A stretch of 64,000 nucleotides of DNA from Thiohalocapsa halophila (GTDB lineage Bacteria > Pseudomonadota > Gammaproteobacteria > Chromatiales > Chromatiaceae), in the NCBI RefSeq assembly GCF_016583825.1, contig NZ_NRRV01000025.1, positions 1 through 64,000 of the forward strand, written 5' to 3'. Position 1 is the first letter of the stretch; every line of letters begins with the position of its first letter. Positions 37,398 to 46,926 of the stretch are shown here, in pieces. The position numbers were made by a program, and so were the translations under genes. The notes beneath the pieces were generated by a model. That model did no database searches. It worked only from the letters and a program-made list of their open reading frames with translations, and was not told where the DNA came from.

Positions 37398-37973
37398 CTA
37401 CCCAAACAGCCCGTCGAGATCGATCGGGGAATTCGGCAACGCCCGCGCCGTGACCTTGCCCAGGTCATCCGGCTCGCCGACGCTGCGATAGCCGTCGGCG
37501 GACGGCTCGGAATAGCGCGTGAGCTTGCGGGCAGGAATGTCCACGAGCCATACCTCCATGATGCCGGCGGCGGCATACAGCGGCAGCTTCTTCTCACGGT
37601 CGTAGCGCACCGAGGATTCCGCGACCTCCACCAGCAGCAGGATGTCGGCAGGCTCCGGATACGCGCTGGCGTAGAAGTCATCGCGCGGATGGAGCAGGGC
37701 AATGTCCGGCTGGGGGAGGGAGAAGTCGCCGATTCTGATCGGATCTTGGACGGAGAGCACGACGCGGTCGCCGAGCTGGCGGCCGAAGAGATTGGCAATG
37801 CGCTTGACCGCACCCGTGTGCGGAATGCCGATCGGCGGCATATCGATGATCTCCCCGTCGATGAGCTCCACCCGGTCGTCCTCCGTGAGGATGCCGGCCT
37901 CGCCCATGCGCAGGTACTCGTCCACGCTAAAGCGGTAAGGATGGTAGAGATGTTCAGCGGTGGCGGACACCAT
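37398..37973 (-). CDS. Uma2 family PD-(D/E)XK endonuclease (DUF820)
   Basis: A 191-residue protein of the DUF820/Uma2 type: YHPYRFSVDEYLRMGEAGIL, RVELIDGEII, LPQPDIALL (the Asp) and DILLLVEVAESS (the E-x-K-like core, here Glu-Val-Ala with a following basic helix), then YAAAGIMEVWLVD. These restriction-like nucleases are common in cyanobacteria and some proteobacteria, role unknown. Start MVSATAEHLY is chosen over one 22 codons upstream. Flanked by repeat arrays on both sides, suggesting a repeat-rich mobile-like neighbourhood. Confidence 0.85.
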   Translation of the reverse strand: MVSATAEHLYHPYRFSVDEYLRMGEAGILTEDDRVELIDGEIIDMPPIGIPHTGAVKRIANLFGRQLGDRVVLSVQDPIRIGDFSLPQPDIALLHPRDDFYASAYPEPADILLLVEVAESSVRYDREKKLPLYAAAGIMEVWLVDIPARKLTRYSEPSADGYRSVGEPDDLGKVTARALPNSPIDLDGLFG

Positions 37974-38047
37974 GGACCTCCGGGTGCGCCTTTGGGCGCG
38001 CGAGATTGCGCAGGTATTGCTCGCTGCCGCCCGGCCCATGACTCGGC

Positions 38048-38152
38048 GTAGGTCGGGCCGACGCCAGGAGGCCCGACAATCGGGCGCTCACTACCAGCGT
38101 GGCTGTCGGGCAGCGCGGCGTCGGGCTTCGTGCCTCAGCCCGACCTACGAAG
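38048..38152. repeat. GTAGGTCGGGC inverted repeat
   Basis: GTAGGTCGGGCC at about 38049 and GCCCGACCTACG ending near 38149 face each other around a GC-rich centre with more CCCGAC/GTCGGG arms. A single unit of the same family is at 36472. It lies in the 235-bp gap upstream of the Uma2 gene; nothing else seen in 37974-38208. Confidence 0.7.
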
Positions 38153-38208
38153 TCTCGGCTCGCCGGGTCTTGGGCGCGCGGCAATACCCGCCTGCACCAG
38201 AGTTTAGC

Positions 38209-39132
38209 TCAGTCCCGCCAGCGCTTGAGCAGATCGCCATAGGCGTCGATGCGGCGGTCGCGAAAGAACGGCCAGATACGCCGCACCGCCTCGCCGCGGG
38301 CGAGATCGATATCCACGATGAAATCCTCGGCCTCCGTCTCCGACGCTGCGGCGAGGATCTCCCCCTGAGGCCCGCAGGCGAAGGAGCTGCCCCAAAACAG
38401 GATGCCGTCCTCGGCCTGGCCGGCATCCGGCGCCGGCTCGAAGCCGACGCGGTTGCAGGCCACCAGCGGCAAGCCATTGGCCACCGCATGGCCCCGCTGC
38501 ACCGTGCGCCAGGCCTCCAGCTGGCGGCGGCGCTCGGCCTCGTCGTCGGCCGGATCCCAGCCGATGGCGGTGGGGTAGAGCAGCATCTCCGCGCCGGCCA
38601 TGGCCATCAGCCGCGCCGCCTCCGGAAACCACTGATCCCAGCACACCAGGACGCCGAGGCGCCCGACGGCCGTATCAACGGGCCTGAAGCCGAGGTCGCC
38701 GGGCGTGAAGTAGAACTTCTCATAATAGCCGGGATCATCCGGGATGTGCATCTTGCGATAGACGCCGGCGAGGCTGCCGTCGGCATCCAGCACCACGGCG
38801 GTGTTGTGGTACACGCCGGCGGCGCGGCGCTCGAACAGGGAGCCGACGATGACCAGACCGGTCTCTGCGGCAAGAAGGCTCAGGCGCTCGGTCGTGGGCC
38901 CGGGAATGGTCTCCGCCAGATCGAACGCCGCCGTGTCCTCCCGCTGACAGAAATAGGCGGTCTGATGCAGCTCCGGCAATAGCAACAGGTTACACGCGGC
39001 CTCTGTCGCACGCGCCCAAATGGCCCCAAGGCGATCCGGCATTGAGCCCTGAACGGCGCCTTGGGGCTGGTGGATCAGCGCGCGCACGGCGCGTGGCTTG
39101 GTGTCGCTCGGGTGCTCTGAAGCCGTGGGCAT
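38209..39132 (-). CDS. aguB: Carbon-nitrogen hydrolase, AguB-like (N-carbamoylputrescine amidase)
   Basis: A 307-residue nitrilase-superfamily enzyme with the Glu-Lys-Cys triad: Glu in LLLPELHQTAYF, Lys in YRKMHIPDDPGYYEK, and Cys in LVCWDQWFPEAARL. The GYYEKFYFTPGD segment and overall length fit N-carbamoylputrescine amidase, which yields putrescine from agmatine-derived carbamoylputrescine. Agmatine deiminase (aguA) is not adjacent. A beta-ureidopropionase-like role cannot be excluded from sequence alone. The N-terminal 15 residues are variable. Confidence 0.85.
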   Translation of the reverse strand: MPTASEHPSDTKPRAVRALIHQPQGAVQGSMPDRLGAIWARATEAACNLLLLPELHQTAYFCQREDTAAFDLAETIPGPTTERLSLLAAETGLVIVGSLFERRAAGVYHNTAVVLDADGSLAGVYRKMHIPDDPGYYEKFYFTPGDLGFRPVDTAVGRLGVLVCWDQWFPEAARLMAMAGAEMLLYPTAIGWDPADDEAERRRQLEAWRTVQRGHAVANGLPLVACNRVGFEPAPDAGQAEDGILFWGSSFACGPQGEILAAASETEAEDFIVDIDLARGEAVRRIWPFFRDRRIDAYGDLLKRWRD

Positions 39133-39174
39133 AGTCTCCGTAGCGGACGTTGGCAGCGATCATCCCGGCAGTCT

Positions 39175-39204
39175 ACGCCCACGCAGCCGCCGCTGCGTGG
39201 GCGT
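39175..39204 (-). terminator. 12-bp stem hairpin after pilE
   Basis: ACGCCCACGCAG (39175-39186), loop CCGCCG, CTGCGTGGGCGT (39193-39204). It lies 11 bp beyond the pilE stop and could end the minor-pilin operon transcript, though no T tract follows. Confidence 0.5.
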
Positions 39205-39214
39205 GGACGGGGCG

Positions 39215-39694
39215 CTACCAGCACCCGGCTGGCGGCGCAGCGGGCGGGTCGTCGTCGGCACCCGGGTAGTTGGCCAGCCCGCGGTTGCCTTCCGAGTCGA
39301 CGGTAAAGTCCCCGCAGTGCGTATCCGCCGTTTGAGAATCGCGCCGGGTCGCAGTGGCAACGAAGCTGGTGCCGATGTCGCCCGTATCCCCGGCCACTGC
39401 GTCTGCCCGGTAATACCCGTTCTCGCTCACCACCGGGTCCGCGCCGAAGCCGAGCTCTGTCATGTCCGTCGTAAAGGTCTTGTTGTCCGCGTAGTAGAGC
39501 TCCTGGCGGCCGGCGATGTCGAGCAGCAGCGACTGCGCCTCGGTGCGGCGCGTCTTGAGAATCTGCGCCTGGTAGCTCGGGATCGCGACCGCGGCGAGAA
39601 TGGCCACGATCGCGACGACCACCATCACCTCGATGAGCGAGTACCCGATCAAGGGTTGCCGTGTCCCGGTGCGAACTTCCTGCCGGATGGCCAT
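39215..39694 (-). CDS. pilE: Type IV minor pilin PilE-like
   Basis: A 159-residue prepilin-like protein. The leader ends in G followed by YSLIEVMVVVAIVAILAAVAI; Glu5 is present while residue 1 is Tyr rather than Phe. Then an alpha-1 helix (IPSYQAQILKTRRTEAQSLL) and a globular part with two Cys near the end (THCGDF, AGCW) that may form the D-loop disulfide. Last gene of the minor-pilin operon; such PilE proteins prime pilus assembly with PilVWX and PilY1. Confidence 0.88.
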   Translation of the reverse strand: MAIRQEVRTGTRQPLIGYSLIEVMVVVAIVAILAAVAIPSYQAQILKTRRTEAQSLLLDIAGRQELYYADNKTFTTDMTELGFGADPVVSENGYYRADAVAGDTGDIGTSFVATATRRDSQTADTHCGDFTVDSEGNRGLANYPGADDDPPAAPPAGCW

Positions 39695-39703
39695 TGTCGG
39701 TGC

Positions 39704-40099
39704 CTACCTGGGCACCCGCTGCTCGAGCGCGATTGCGGCGGGGTCAGAGAACTGCTGCGGGATGCGCACGCACTCATGCACTGCGCTGACCCTGGCCTTC
39801 AGCGAATCCCTGACGGGCGCCTGGTCAAAGGTTTCTTGGTCCGAAAACCGCACGGGAAGCTCTTGCGTGCTGTAGAAACGGATAACGCTCTCGGCGGTCT
39901 CGATCATCTGCACGTGGCATTTGTACTCGGGAGTTGCGGTACTTAGCGCTCCTCCGCCTTGCCCCAACGCTGCGTTCAACGTCATAGAAAGCACCACGGC
40001 CGCCAGCACCGCTACGCGAGCAAGCTCAGAGAAGCCCCTCTCGAGTTGCCGCCGAGCGCGACGGCGCTGATCGCTTCCGTGGTTAGTCTCAAGAGTCAT
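39704..40099 (-). CDS. Hypothetical exported protein between pilY1 and pilE
   Basis: A 131-residue protein with a long basic N-terminus (RRRARRQLERGF) then a hydrophobic segment (ELARVAVLAAVVLSMTLNAALG) and a short mature part with two Cys (EYKCHVQ, HECVRI). Its N-terminus slightly resembles a prepilin (GFSELARVAVLAAVVL), but position 5 is Leu and the cut motif is weak. No family recognised. Starts two bases after pilY1 ends; presumably part of the operon. Might assist or regulate PilY1. Confidence 0.65.
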   Translation of the reverse strand: MTLETNHGSDQRRRARRQLERGFSELARVAVLAAVVLSMTLNAALGQGGGALSTATPEYKCHVQMIETAESVIRFYSTQELPVRFSDQETFDQAPVRDSLKARVSAVHECVRIPQQFSDPAAIALEQRVPR

Positions 40100-40101
40100 G
40101 A

Positions 40102-43100
40102 TCACTCTGCCTCCTGCATCCAATAGACCGGGCTTACCGCTAGCGAGAGTCCGGTCTCTTCGATGCCGGTGCCGTTCGTGCCAGGGCCCACGCCCACTAG
40201 CCCAATTTCCTCGCCGAAGTAAACGGACGGATGGTCGGGGATGTGATCCTTAATGGTCTTACTCCGGTCCAGCTTGTCAATATCGCCACTGCCTTCCTGC
40301 GTCTCATCGCCATCGATCATCTGCCCATTCCAATCGTACTGTGCGGTGGCGTCGTGCAAACCGATCGCATACAGGAACCCCTTACCCTCGGAAGGGCGAC
40401 AGATGTACTCAAGGTCCGGATCTAGAGGATCAGGAGGTACATACGTGGTGAAAAACACGCGACCTTGCATGGTGTAGGAGCGTGACAAGCTTTTCTCGCC
40501 GGTGCGTTCGAGCTCTATGAACCATCCTTTACCGGTAAACAGCTCCTCGCGCGCAGCCTCCTGAGAGGCCAAGTCGCCGTCCTGAAACAAATTATCGGTC
40601 GCATCATAAAGATCTGAAACTGTTATGACCGGTGGTTGTTCCGCGCAAGGCAATCCGTCTGGATTCAAACCGCCATCCGAACATGCATCGCTGTCTGGAT
40701 CTCCGTCGTTAGGTACATGCAATGCACTTTGTATGCCGGTATCCCGGATCATGAAAAACCGATCATCGACGACCCGGTCAAGGGGGTGCGCGCGATTCCC
40801 GCTTCCTATCAACAACGCCTCATAGCTGGCGTTGACCGACTTGGTCACAGCAATATCAACGCCATATATGAAGCGCCGATCCGTCCCCTCTGTGTTCCCC
40901 CCGAGGGACGCCAACTTGAAGATGGACCAATACGACTTGTCATCGTCGACCAAGTCGACGCGCCAGATGTTTCCACCCGTGTCGGGAAAGTACATGCGAT
41001 CCGTCACATGGTCACCATTGCTATCAAACACCGCGACGTTGGCCGGCACGCTATCAACGAGCCCTTGCTCTTGCAGGTTCGTATCCGAATTGTCCGCAGG
41101 CGTCACGCTCCAGACGAGTGAGCCATCCAGGGCATCTACCACGTAGATACCGCGCCCGACACTGTCTGCCGTACCGACCCCAAGTGCGTCCTTATTGGGA
41201 TCGTAGCCGGCGCCAAAGACAATCACTGGATTGTCATACCCCGGCACGAAAGTTGGGGCTGGCGTGGACCAGGACTGGCCCAGCTCTGGCAGGTCCGTTT
41301 GGTCCACCTGCCACAGGAAGCTTGGGTTATCAGGATCAGAGACATCGAGTGCGTAGTAGCCGAGGCTGGCCCCTTCAAAGCTACTGCTGCCGCGCCGCAG
41401 CCCAATGAATAGAAGAACCCGATCACCGTCTGCGGCGCTGATATTGCCATCGCTGTCGACATCGTTTACCCAGACAGCAGGGGCACCGTCGACACCATAC
41501 GGATGCTGATCATCGGGATTGTTTTCGTATAGCGTGGGAATCACTCGACCGAGCTCCTTCGGAAAAAAGGCCCAGGACTCGTCACCGCTCTGAGCGTCGA
41601 TCATATGCACGAAGCCGGCATTGGTACCGAATACGATTCGGACATCCTGCGTATCATCGTTGGGGCCGGAATTACCGTAGTTGATGGCCTCGGGCGTCGA
41701 GTGCATGACATCGCCCAGAATCCATGGGCGCGTGTCGGTGGTATCGTCGTCACTGTCCTCGTCCCGCACGTCCACGCCCCGCGCCCAACCGATGTAGTTG
41801 GCTCGCTGGCTGGCATCGGATGCGCCGACCATCGCTGCTGTCAGGTTGCCATTGGCGACGTCGAAGCTTTCCAAGGCGCCGCCTTCACCCGTGTTGGTGA
41901 AGATGCTCCGGGTGCTGGGATTGCGTAGGATCAAGCGTTCGCCTGCCCCCCCCTCATCCACCTCCATGCCGTCAACGCCCAGGGTCGTCCAGAACGTGGT
42001 GGCCGTGTCCTTGATATTACCTGTTACGGGGTCAACGGCTCGGTTTCCGTTCGCGTCGACCACCTCCTCGGGGTCTGCCCCCTCAATGGCGAGCTTCTTC
42101 AGATTACCCGGCCACCGCGGATAGGGCATGGGCCGAAACATCGCGATGTACTCGGCACTCAGGCTCTTGGTACGATTGTAAGCGTCCACCGCGATCGCCG
42201 GCGCTGCGAAGGAGGTGTTGCTCGATAGGATCTCGGTGAGCGTCGCCTGGAAGGCGTCAGCCAGCTCATGGGCATTGTACGCCGTGTAATACGTCCCGCC
42301 GCCAAACTCAGCCGTATCACTCAACAGATCCTGGTCGGTAAGGAAGCCAATGGTATAAGTGATAACTCGCTGGTTTCCATTCTCCCATTGATCGTCAAGA
42401 TCGCTCTCGAACATGTGTCGCGCGAGGGCAGGCATACAGTTCTCTTGAAAATCCAACTCTCCATCAGCATTGTAATGATCCGTCATGTAATCACCACAGG
42501 CACCGATATTGAGTAGCGAGCCAATGGCGGAATTTGCATGCCGATCATAAGTCGGCTTACCATCAGTCATGACCACAAGATAAATATTCTCGCAGTCACC
42601 CATCGGTGAGTCATAGCTTCCATCGGACTCGCACCCCCCGGTTTCGTACAGTTGTTCGGCGCAAGCGTCTCGAGGTGGCCAGGCGTTGCTGTCGTCATCG
42701 CCGTAGTAGACTGCTTGAGGCGTATCCCCCGGGCGGGCAACGTAACGATAGGCTTCGTAGAAGGTCTCACACAACGGTGTCCAGGTTTCCGCCGAAAGGG
42801 CGTCGACGAGATCCACCAGCGATGCGCGGGCGGCGGGCTCCATCCGCGCCAGGTGTCTCACGACTCGTCCGCCGTTCTGGTCCCAATCATCGTTTCCGTT
42901 GTTTCGGTTGAAAACCATAAGGCCGAAATCGACCTGCGGGTTATTGGTAATCAGCTCTGTCACGACATCCTGTGCGATCTCGATCTTACTGCGCTGTTCG
43001 ATCAGGTCGTCATTGTAATACCAGGCCAGGTAATTCCCGGTGAATAACGTCCGCACTAGATCACCGTCATGACGCTGTTGCCAGTTCTCCCAGGGAGAGC

Positions 43101-43866
43101 CTGGGCTTCCGCTGCGAAAGGGGCCGCTGTCGTCACTGGCCCAGCCGTCGGAAGCATTGGGGTTGCTCGGATTGTTTTCGTCAATGTCCGTGGCGCACTC
43201 CATGTGTGCCGTCTGCCGAGTGTCGTCGTTGTCTTGCACACTCCGCCACATGTCGACGGAGCCGATTATGTCGTCTTCGCGGGTCTCGCATTGCCAGCGA
43301 TACTGAAGCTGCCAATTGGAGCGTGAGGTGCAGTCAGCTTCCCCGATTTGCCAGTATGAGCGATTCCAAGACGTTTGCCACCGGTAGCGATATTGACATT
43401 CACATTCTTCGGAGGTCTCCGTGCCCGTTACGCCCAGGCCTTCGCGCCAGACGCGGAGGTAATCGGTGTAGCGTCCGGTCTCGGCCAGGGGCTGTAGCGC
43501 CGATGCACAGCGGTTGGAAGACGCCGGGATGTAGCGGTCCGTGGTCTCGATCGGGGGCTCGCCGTCAAACGACCAATAGATACGGTCGTGCTCAAAAGTA
43601 TTTGGCGCACCCGGATACTGGGTATGATCGGTCCAGTCGATTGCCGGATCGTAATCGGGCTTTGCTTGCGGTACCCCATCACCCATGCTCCCGGAATTGT
43701 CGAATAGGATTAGGACCTTTGGGCGACCACTGCTCTGGCCGGTGCCGCTGAATTGGGTTAGGAATATCTCGGTATCGTCGCCGCGTGCCGGGAGCGAAAC
43801 TGAGCCACCGAAGGCGAGGCCTAGTGCGAGAACCAGTGTCGTGAAGAAGGTCGTTGTCCTATTCAT
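40102..43866 (-). CDS. pilY1: Type IV pilus tip protein PilY1
   Basis: A 1254-residue protein with a signal peptide (FFTTLVLALGLAFGGSVSL). A von Willebrand A-like part begins at about residue 50 with LILFDNSGSMGDG (the MIDAS D-x-S-x-S), contains a large Cys-rich insertion (ECECQYRYRW and others, about 150-230), and the C-terminal half is a PQQ-like beta-propeller. The Ca2+ loop VFDSNGDHVTDRMYF matches the D-x-N-x-D site known to control retraction in PilY1. It tops the pilus with the minor pilins encoded upstream (pilX ends 122 bp before). The C-terminal part carries a few further Cys. Confidence 0.93.
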   Translation of the reverse strand: MNRTTTFFTTLVLALGLAFGGSVSLPARGDDTEIFLTQFSGTGQSSGRPKVLILFDNSGSMGDGVPQAKPDYDPAIDWTDHTQYPGAPNTFEHDRIYWSFDGEPPIETTDRYIPASSNRCASALQPLAETGRYTDYLRVWREGLGVTGTETSEECECQYRYRWQTSWNRSYWQIGEADCTSRSNWQLQYRWQCETREDDIIGSVDMWRSVQDNDDTRQTAHMECATDIDENNPSNPNASDGWASDDSGPFRSGSPGSPWENWQQRHDGDLVRTLFTGNYLAWYYNDDLIEQRSKIEIAQDVVTELITNNPQVDFGLMVFNRNNGNDDWDQNGGRVVRHLARMEPAARASLVDLVDALSAETWTPLCETFYEAYRYVARPGDTPQAVYYGDDDSNAWPPRDACAEQLYETGGCESDGSYDSPMGDCENIYLVVMTDGKPTYDRHANSAIGSLLNIGACGDYMTDHYNADGELDFQENCMPALARHMFESDLDDQWENGNQRVITYTIGFLTDQDLLSDTAEFGGGTYYTAYNAHELADAFQATLTEILSSNTSFAAPAIAVDAYNRTKSLSAEYIAMFRPMPYPRWPGNLKKLAIEGADPEEVVDANGNRAVDPVTGNIKDTATTFWTTLGVDGMEVDEGGAGERLILRNPSTRSIFTNTGEGGALESFDVANGNLTAAMVGASDASQRANYIGWARGVDVRDEDSDDDTTDTRPWILGDVMHSTPEAINYGNSGPNDDTQDVRIVFGTNAGFVHMIDAQSGDESWAFFPKELGRVIPTLYENNPDDQHPYGVDGAPAVWVNDVDSDGNISAADGDRVLLFIGLRRGSSSFEGASLGYYALDVSDPDNPSFLWQVDQTDLPELGQSWSTPAPTFVPGYDNPVIVFGAGYDPNKDALGVGTADSVGRGIYVVDALDGSLVWSVTPADNSDTNLQEQGLVDSVPANVAVFDSNGDHVTDRMYFPDTGGNIWRVDLVDDDKSYWSIFKLASLGGNTEGTDRRFIYGVDIAVTKSVNASYEALLIGSGNRAHPLDRVVDDRFFMIRDTGIQSALHVPNDGDPDSDACSDGGLNPDGLPCAEQPPVITVSDLYDATDNLFQDGDLASQEAAREELFTGKGWFIELERTGEKSLSRSYTMQGRVFFTTYVPPDPLDPDLEYICRPSEGKGFLYAIGLHDATAQYDWNGQMIDGDETQEGSGDIDKLDRSKTIKDHIPDHPSVYFGEEIGLVGVGPGTNGTGIEETGLSLAVSPVYWMQEAE

Positions 43867-43988
43867 GGTTGGACTCCGGAATCGCTCGGTATCGCTTGCG
43901 GCGGTCTGCTGGCGTTTGGCGGGTTGCGATTTGTGCTGTGTCTATTTCAGGGGTGATTTGGCGCAGGATAAGCTTTGTGGAAGCAGGG

Positions 43989-44543
43989 TCAATTATTGGC
44001 TATGATTTGACGCGAAATGCCAAGCCGCAGCGTCGTCGTGACGTGCCCGCGGGCGGAATCCGCGTCGCCAGAGCTATGGGCGCTGACTAAGTCGAAGGCT
44101 CCGCAGCCGATGAGATCGTCGCTCGAGGCCCATTCAGACCTTGCACACTTGCCCTCCGGGTCGCCACTGACGACGGCAGTCACGGTCGGCAAGTCATTGT
44201 GGGCGTCGGTTGGCGTGTCGTTGTGCAAATGCGCAAGCGGATCGGGGGAGGCAGAGCTAAAATCCAGCTGTGTGGAGTCTCCGACAAAATCGAGCTGGCC
44301 GGTATCGTCGAACACCGCTGCGGCCCCAGCGCTGACCCCGGCTTCCGCGGCGTGGAAAGACCTTGCTGAGTCCTCCATACTTGATGAAATTTGGATCTCG
44401 GTGTTTGTCGCGGTCATGGAGGCGGCGCCGAGAAGCGCAAGCATAGCGAGGATGATCAGGCTCGCGATTAACGCGAAGCCTCGTCTGGGCGGGATTCGCC
44501 GCGGCGTCTCCCGGACTTTGGGGGACGGGAATCCGCTGGTCAT
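43989..44543 (-). CDS. pilX: Minor pilin PilX
   Basis: A 184-residue prepilin. Leader ends with RRG then FALIASLIILAMLALLGAASM; as in other PilX proteins Glu5 is replaced (Ala), suiting a subunit that does not need head-to-tail contact. TNTEIQISSSMEDSARSFHAAEAG is the conserved PilX segment. Two Cys (EGKCARS, IGCGAF) near the C-terminal part. Overlaps pilW by four bases. Confidence 0.9.
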   Translation of the reverse strand: MTSGFPSPKVRETPRRIPPRRGFALIASLIILAMLALLGAASMTATNTEIQISSSMEDSARSFHAAEAGVSAGAAAVFDDTGQLDFVGDSTQLDFSSASPDPLAHLHNDTPTDAHNDLPTVTAVVSGDPEGKCARSEWASSDDLIGCGAFDLVSAHSSGDADSARGHVTTTLRLGISRQIIANN

Positions 44544-45649
44544 GGCTGCTCCTCTGTCCCGTCAATGATGGGCTTGTTGCGTAGCATTACAGTGGCTGAG
44601 ACGACCCGCCGGTGGAAGTTGCGCAGTTGCGCGCCCTGACTTAACGACGTTGCAAAGTTGGCATCGGCGAAGTTGACGTCAGTATCGCCGAGGACGTAGG
44701 TAGCTTCATCATGATGCGTCGGATCCGGCTCGATTGTGCGCACGAGTAGATGAACACGGACGGCATCAACGTTTTCCCAATCACCGACACCACCGTTCGC
44801 ACCGCGGAACAACAGGGCATCGGTGCCGGTGCCGGTGCGTTCGCCGTAGAGTATACGCATACCCTCGATGCCTTCGACTAGGTCTTCAGTCACAATGGAC
44901 ATACCATTGGTGTCGTCCCACTCAAGGGTTTTGCGGGCAAGGGTGGGTGGATCGGCGTCCAGGGGATCGGCATCGCGGATGTAGTAGGCACGGAAAAGGT
45001 AAGGCCAATAGGAACCGTTTCTCAGGCACAGGCTGTCACGGCCGACGCAAGAGTCGGACAGCGAGGGCATCGATGCACCCGCGGTGTAGAGTCGCATGAC
45101 GCCCGCCGTTCGGTTGGATGCGATGTATACGCCGCCGATGGTCAAATCGTTAGTCTGCGACAGGGGCTGCGGTGCGACCATTTTCAAAACGATGACATCG
45201 GAGGGGATGCCGTTCACCTCAGCAGCGTCGTCGATGCAGCCGATGGCGTCTCCGGAAGCGGCCGTTGCGCCATGCAGGGGTAACGACGGAGGGTTGAAGC
45301 GGTCATTGAATCCGTAGGCCACGGCCATGCCGTTGCAGTTGCCGGAGACAGCCGTGTTACTTGGCGTATCGGGGTCAGGAATAAAGTCGTGGTAATGCAG
45401 CTCGCCGAAGAAATAGGCGTGGCGTAAGTCGTCCAAGAGGTACTTTTGCGCGAAGCGGGCGTTTTCTTGAAGCTCTGTGAGGCGGGCAGTATCCGTGTAC
45501 ACTACCTTGTTTGTTACGAACAGGCTAATTCCGCCGGCGGTGATGAATAGGCCCAATAGCATCGCGACGAGTAGCTCGGGCAGCGTGAAGCCGGCTTGAT
45601 TGGACCGGGGTTGGCCTGAGAAGCTGTTCATTGCGGGATGCCTGTTCAT
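44540..45649 (-). CDS. pilW: Minor pilin PilW
   Basis: A 369-residue prepilin. The leader ends NQAG, followed by FTLPELLVAMLLGLFITAGG with Glu5. The large C-terminal domain has paired Cys (GNCNGM, IGCIDD, DSCVGRDSLC). PilW with PilX recruits PilY1 to the tip complex. Overlaps pilV upstream (ATGA) and pilX downstream (ATGA). The ATG six codons downstream (MNSFSG) is an alternative start. Confidence 0.9.
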   Translation of the reverse strand: MNRHPAMNSFSGQPRSNQAGFTLPELLVAMLLGLFITAGGISLFVTNKVVYTDTARLTELQENARFAQKYLLDDLRHAYFFGELHYHDFIPDPDTPSNTAVSGNCNGMAVAYGFNDRFNPPSLPLHGATAASGDAIGCIDDAAEVNGIPSDVIVLKMVAPQPLSQTNDLTIGGVYIASNRTAGVMRLYTAGASMPSLSDSCVGRDSLCLRNGSYWPYLFRAYYIRDADPLDADPPTLARKTLEWDDTNGMSIVTEDLVEGIEGMRILYGERTGTGTDALLFRGANGGVGDWENVDAVRVHLLVRTIEPDPTHHDEATYVLGDTDVNFADANFATSLSQGAQLRNFHRRVVSATVMLRNKPIIDGTEEQP

Positions 45650-46260
45650 GGTTGAACATGCGTGCGTAACCGCATGACCCGGCGAAATTGGGAGTCTTCG
45701 CCGTAGCGGTCGGTGGCGGCGCAGCCGGGAGCGACGCTGGCATTGAGCGTTTCACGGCGGCCATGCCAGGCGATGGCAATTTCGAGCTGGCCGTTGCCGT
45801 GGTTGCGGATGCAGCCGGTGGGGTGGATGAGGCCGCCGGCGGGAGTAGCATCTGCTCGGGTGCGCTCGTGGCCGTCGAGGGCACGCTCCCACTCCCAGAG
45901 GTCGTAAGTGGCCTGCTGTGTTGCTGTACAAGCGACGCTTTCACAGTCTGGTGTGGGCTGAGTCCCCCTGCTGCCATCGCCGAGGATGGTCCAGTCACCG
46001 TCGGCTGGCGTGTCGTAGTCCGCAAGCGCGCCGGTGTTATTGCGGATGCGCTCGAGGATGTCGGTAGCGTGATAGACGGCTTGGCTGCGCTGGTGCGCTT
46101 CCAGATTGGCTTGCGCGGACAAGATTTGCATCGTAGCGGCACCGATGCCGCCGAACGCGAAGATGAACACGGCCACCAGGACTTCTGTCATACAGAGCCC
46201 GGTTTGGTCTCGGCGCGGGCGCCGAAGGTGGTGGCCATGCTGGTATGCGGTGTGAGCCAT
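45646..46260 (-). CDS. pilV: Minor pilin PilV
   Basis: A 204-residue prepilin; leader ends QTG, then LCMTEVLVAVFIFAFGGIG, a divergent class-III-type cut site with Leu at +1 and Glu at +5. SAQANLEAHQRSQAVYHATD and RIRNN are the conserved PilV helix. Four Cys in the globular part. The gene lies 22 bp after fimT on the same strand. Confidence 0.88.
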   Translation of the reverse strand: MAHTAYQHGHHLRRPRRDQTGLCMTEVLVAVFIFAFGGIGAATMQILSAQANLEAHQRSQAVYHATDILERIRNNTGALADYDTPADGDWTILGDGSRGTQPTPDCESVACTATQQATYDLWEWERALDGHERTRADATPAGGLIHPTGCIRNHGNGQLEIAIAWHGRRETLNASVAPGCAATDRYGEDSQFRRVMRLRTHVQP

Positions 46261-46281
46261 GGAGACGACTCGGCTGAGCGG

Positions 46282-46926
46282 TTACGGGCACGCGGCGGCC
46301 CCTGGAGCGGGGGCAACACGCGCGCGGCCAACGGGGGAAATCTCGACGACACGGGCTTGCTGTGCGCCACGGGCGTCACACAAGCGGTAACTGCCCTCGG
46401 TCGGTGGTGTTTCGTCGCCGTTGCCGAAGCACCTGCCGTCGGTGGCGAAGGCGATGTAGTTCGTGTACTCGGCGGAGGGCCGCAATGTGACCGAGCCATC
46501 GAGTGCTGCTCGGCGGCGCAGAATGCGCTCTCCGGTCTGGCGCTGACCATCGGCATCTTCGTCGACGAACAGAATCCAGCCGTCTTCCCAGTGGACCGTA
46601 TCCACTGTGGAGCAGGCGCTTTGGTTGGTGCTCTTGCACAAGGCAATCTGCTCCTTGCGGGCAATTGCCTGCGACCGGGCTAAGGCCAGGGACATCGAAA
46701 ACTGCCGCGCTTCGGCGGACAGCACTTGATTGCCGATGAGGGTCGAGAATCCCGGAATGCCGACGGTGATCAGGATCACGCTGATGGCGATGGTCATCAT
46801 CAGCTCGATAAGGGTGAAGCCGCTCGGCTTCGGCGCCGCGCCGCGCCGCTGCTCGATGGTCGCGGGCGGTCGAAGCGTCTGTGTTGGGACGCCGGGCGCA
46901 TTGGCTCTGGCGCGGGTGATCTTCAT
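46282..46926 (-). CDS. fimT: GspH/FimT-family minor pilin
   Basis: A 214-residue prepilin with an unusually long, basic leader of about 36 residues before G-FTLIELMMTIAISVILITVG. The conserved helix ends SLALARSQAIARKEQIALCK, followed by the GspH domain (WEDGWILFVDEDADGQR, RILRRR). FimT primes the minor-pilin complex and, in some bacteria, binds DNA for uptake. First gene of the operon. Confidence 0.9.
   Translation of the reverse strand: MKITRARANAPGVPTQTLRPPATIEQRRGAAPKPSGFTLIELMMTIAISVILITVGIPGFSTLIGNQVLSAEARQFSMSLALARSQAIARKEQIALCKSTNQSACSTVDTVHWEDGWILFVDEDADGQRQTGERILRRRAALDGSVTLRPSAEYTNYIAFATDGRCFGNGDETPPTEGSYRLCDARGAQQARVVEISPVGRARVAPAPGAAACP

Noticed and set aside
43770..43800. RGD in PilY1 as an integrin-binding motif
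   Set aside because: It lies just beyond the signal peptide, outside the region where PilY1 binds hosts; chance is likely.
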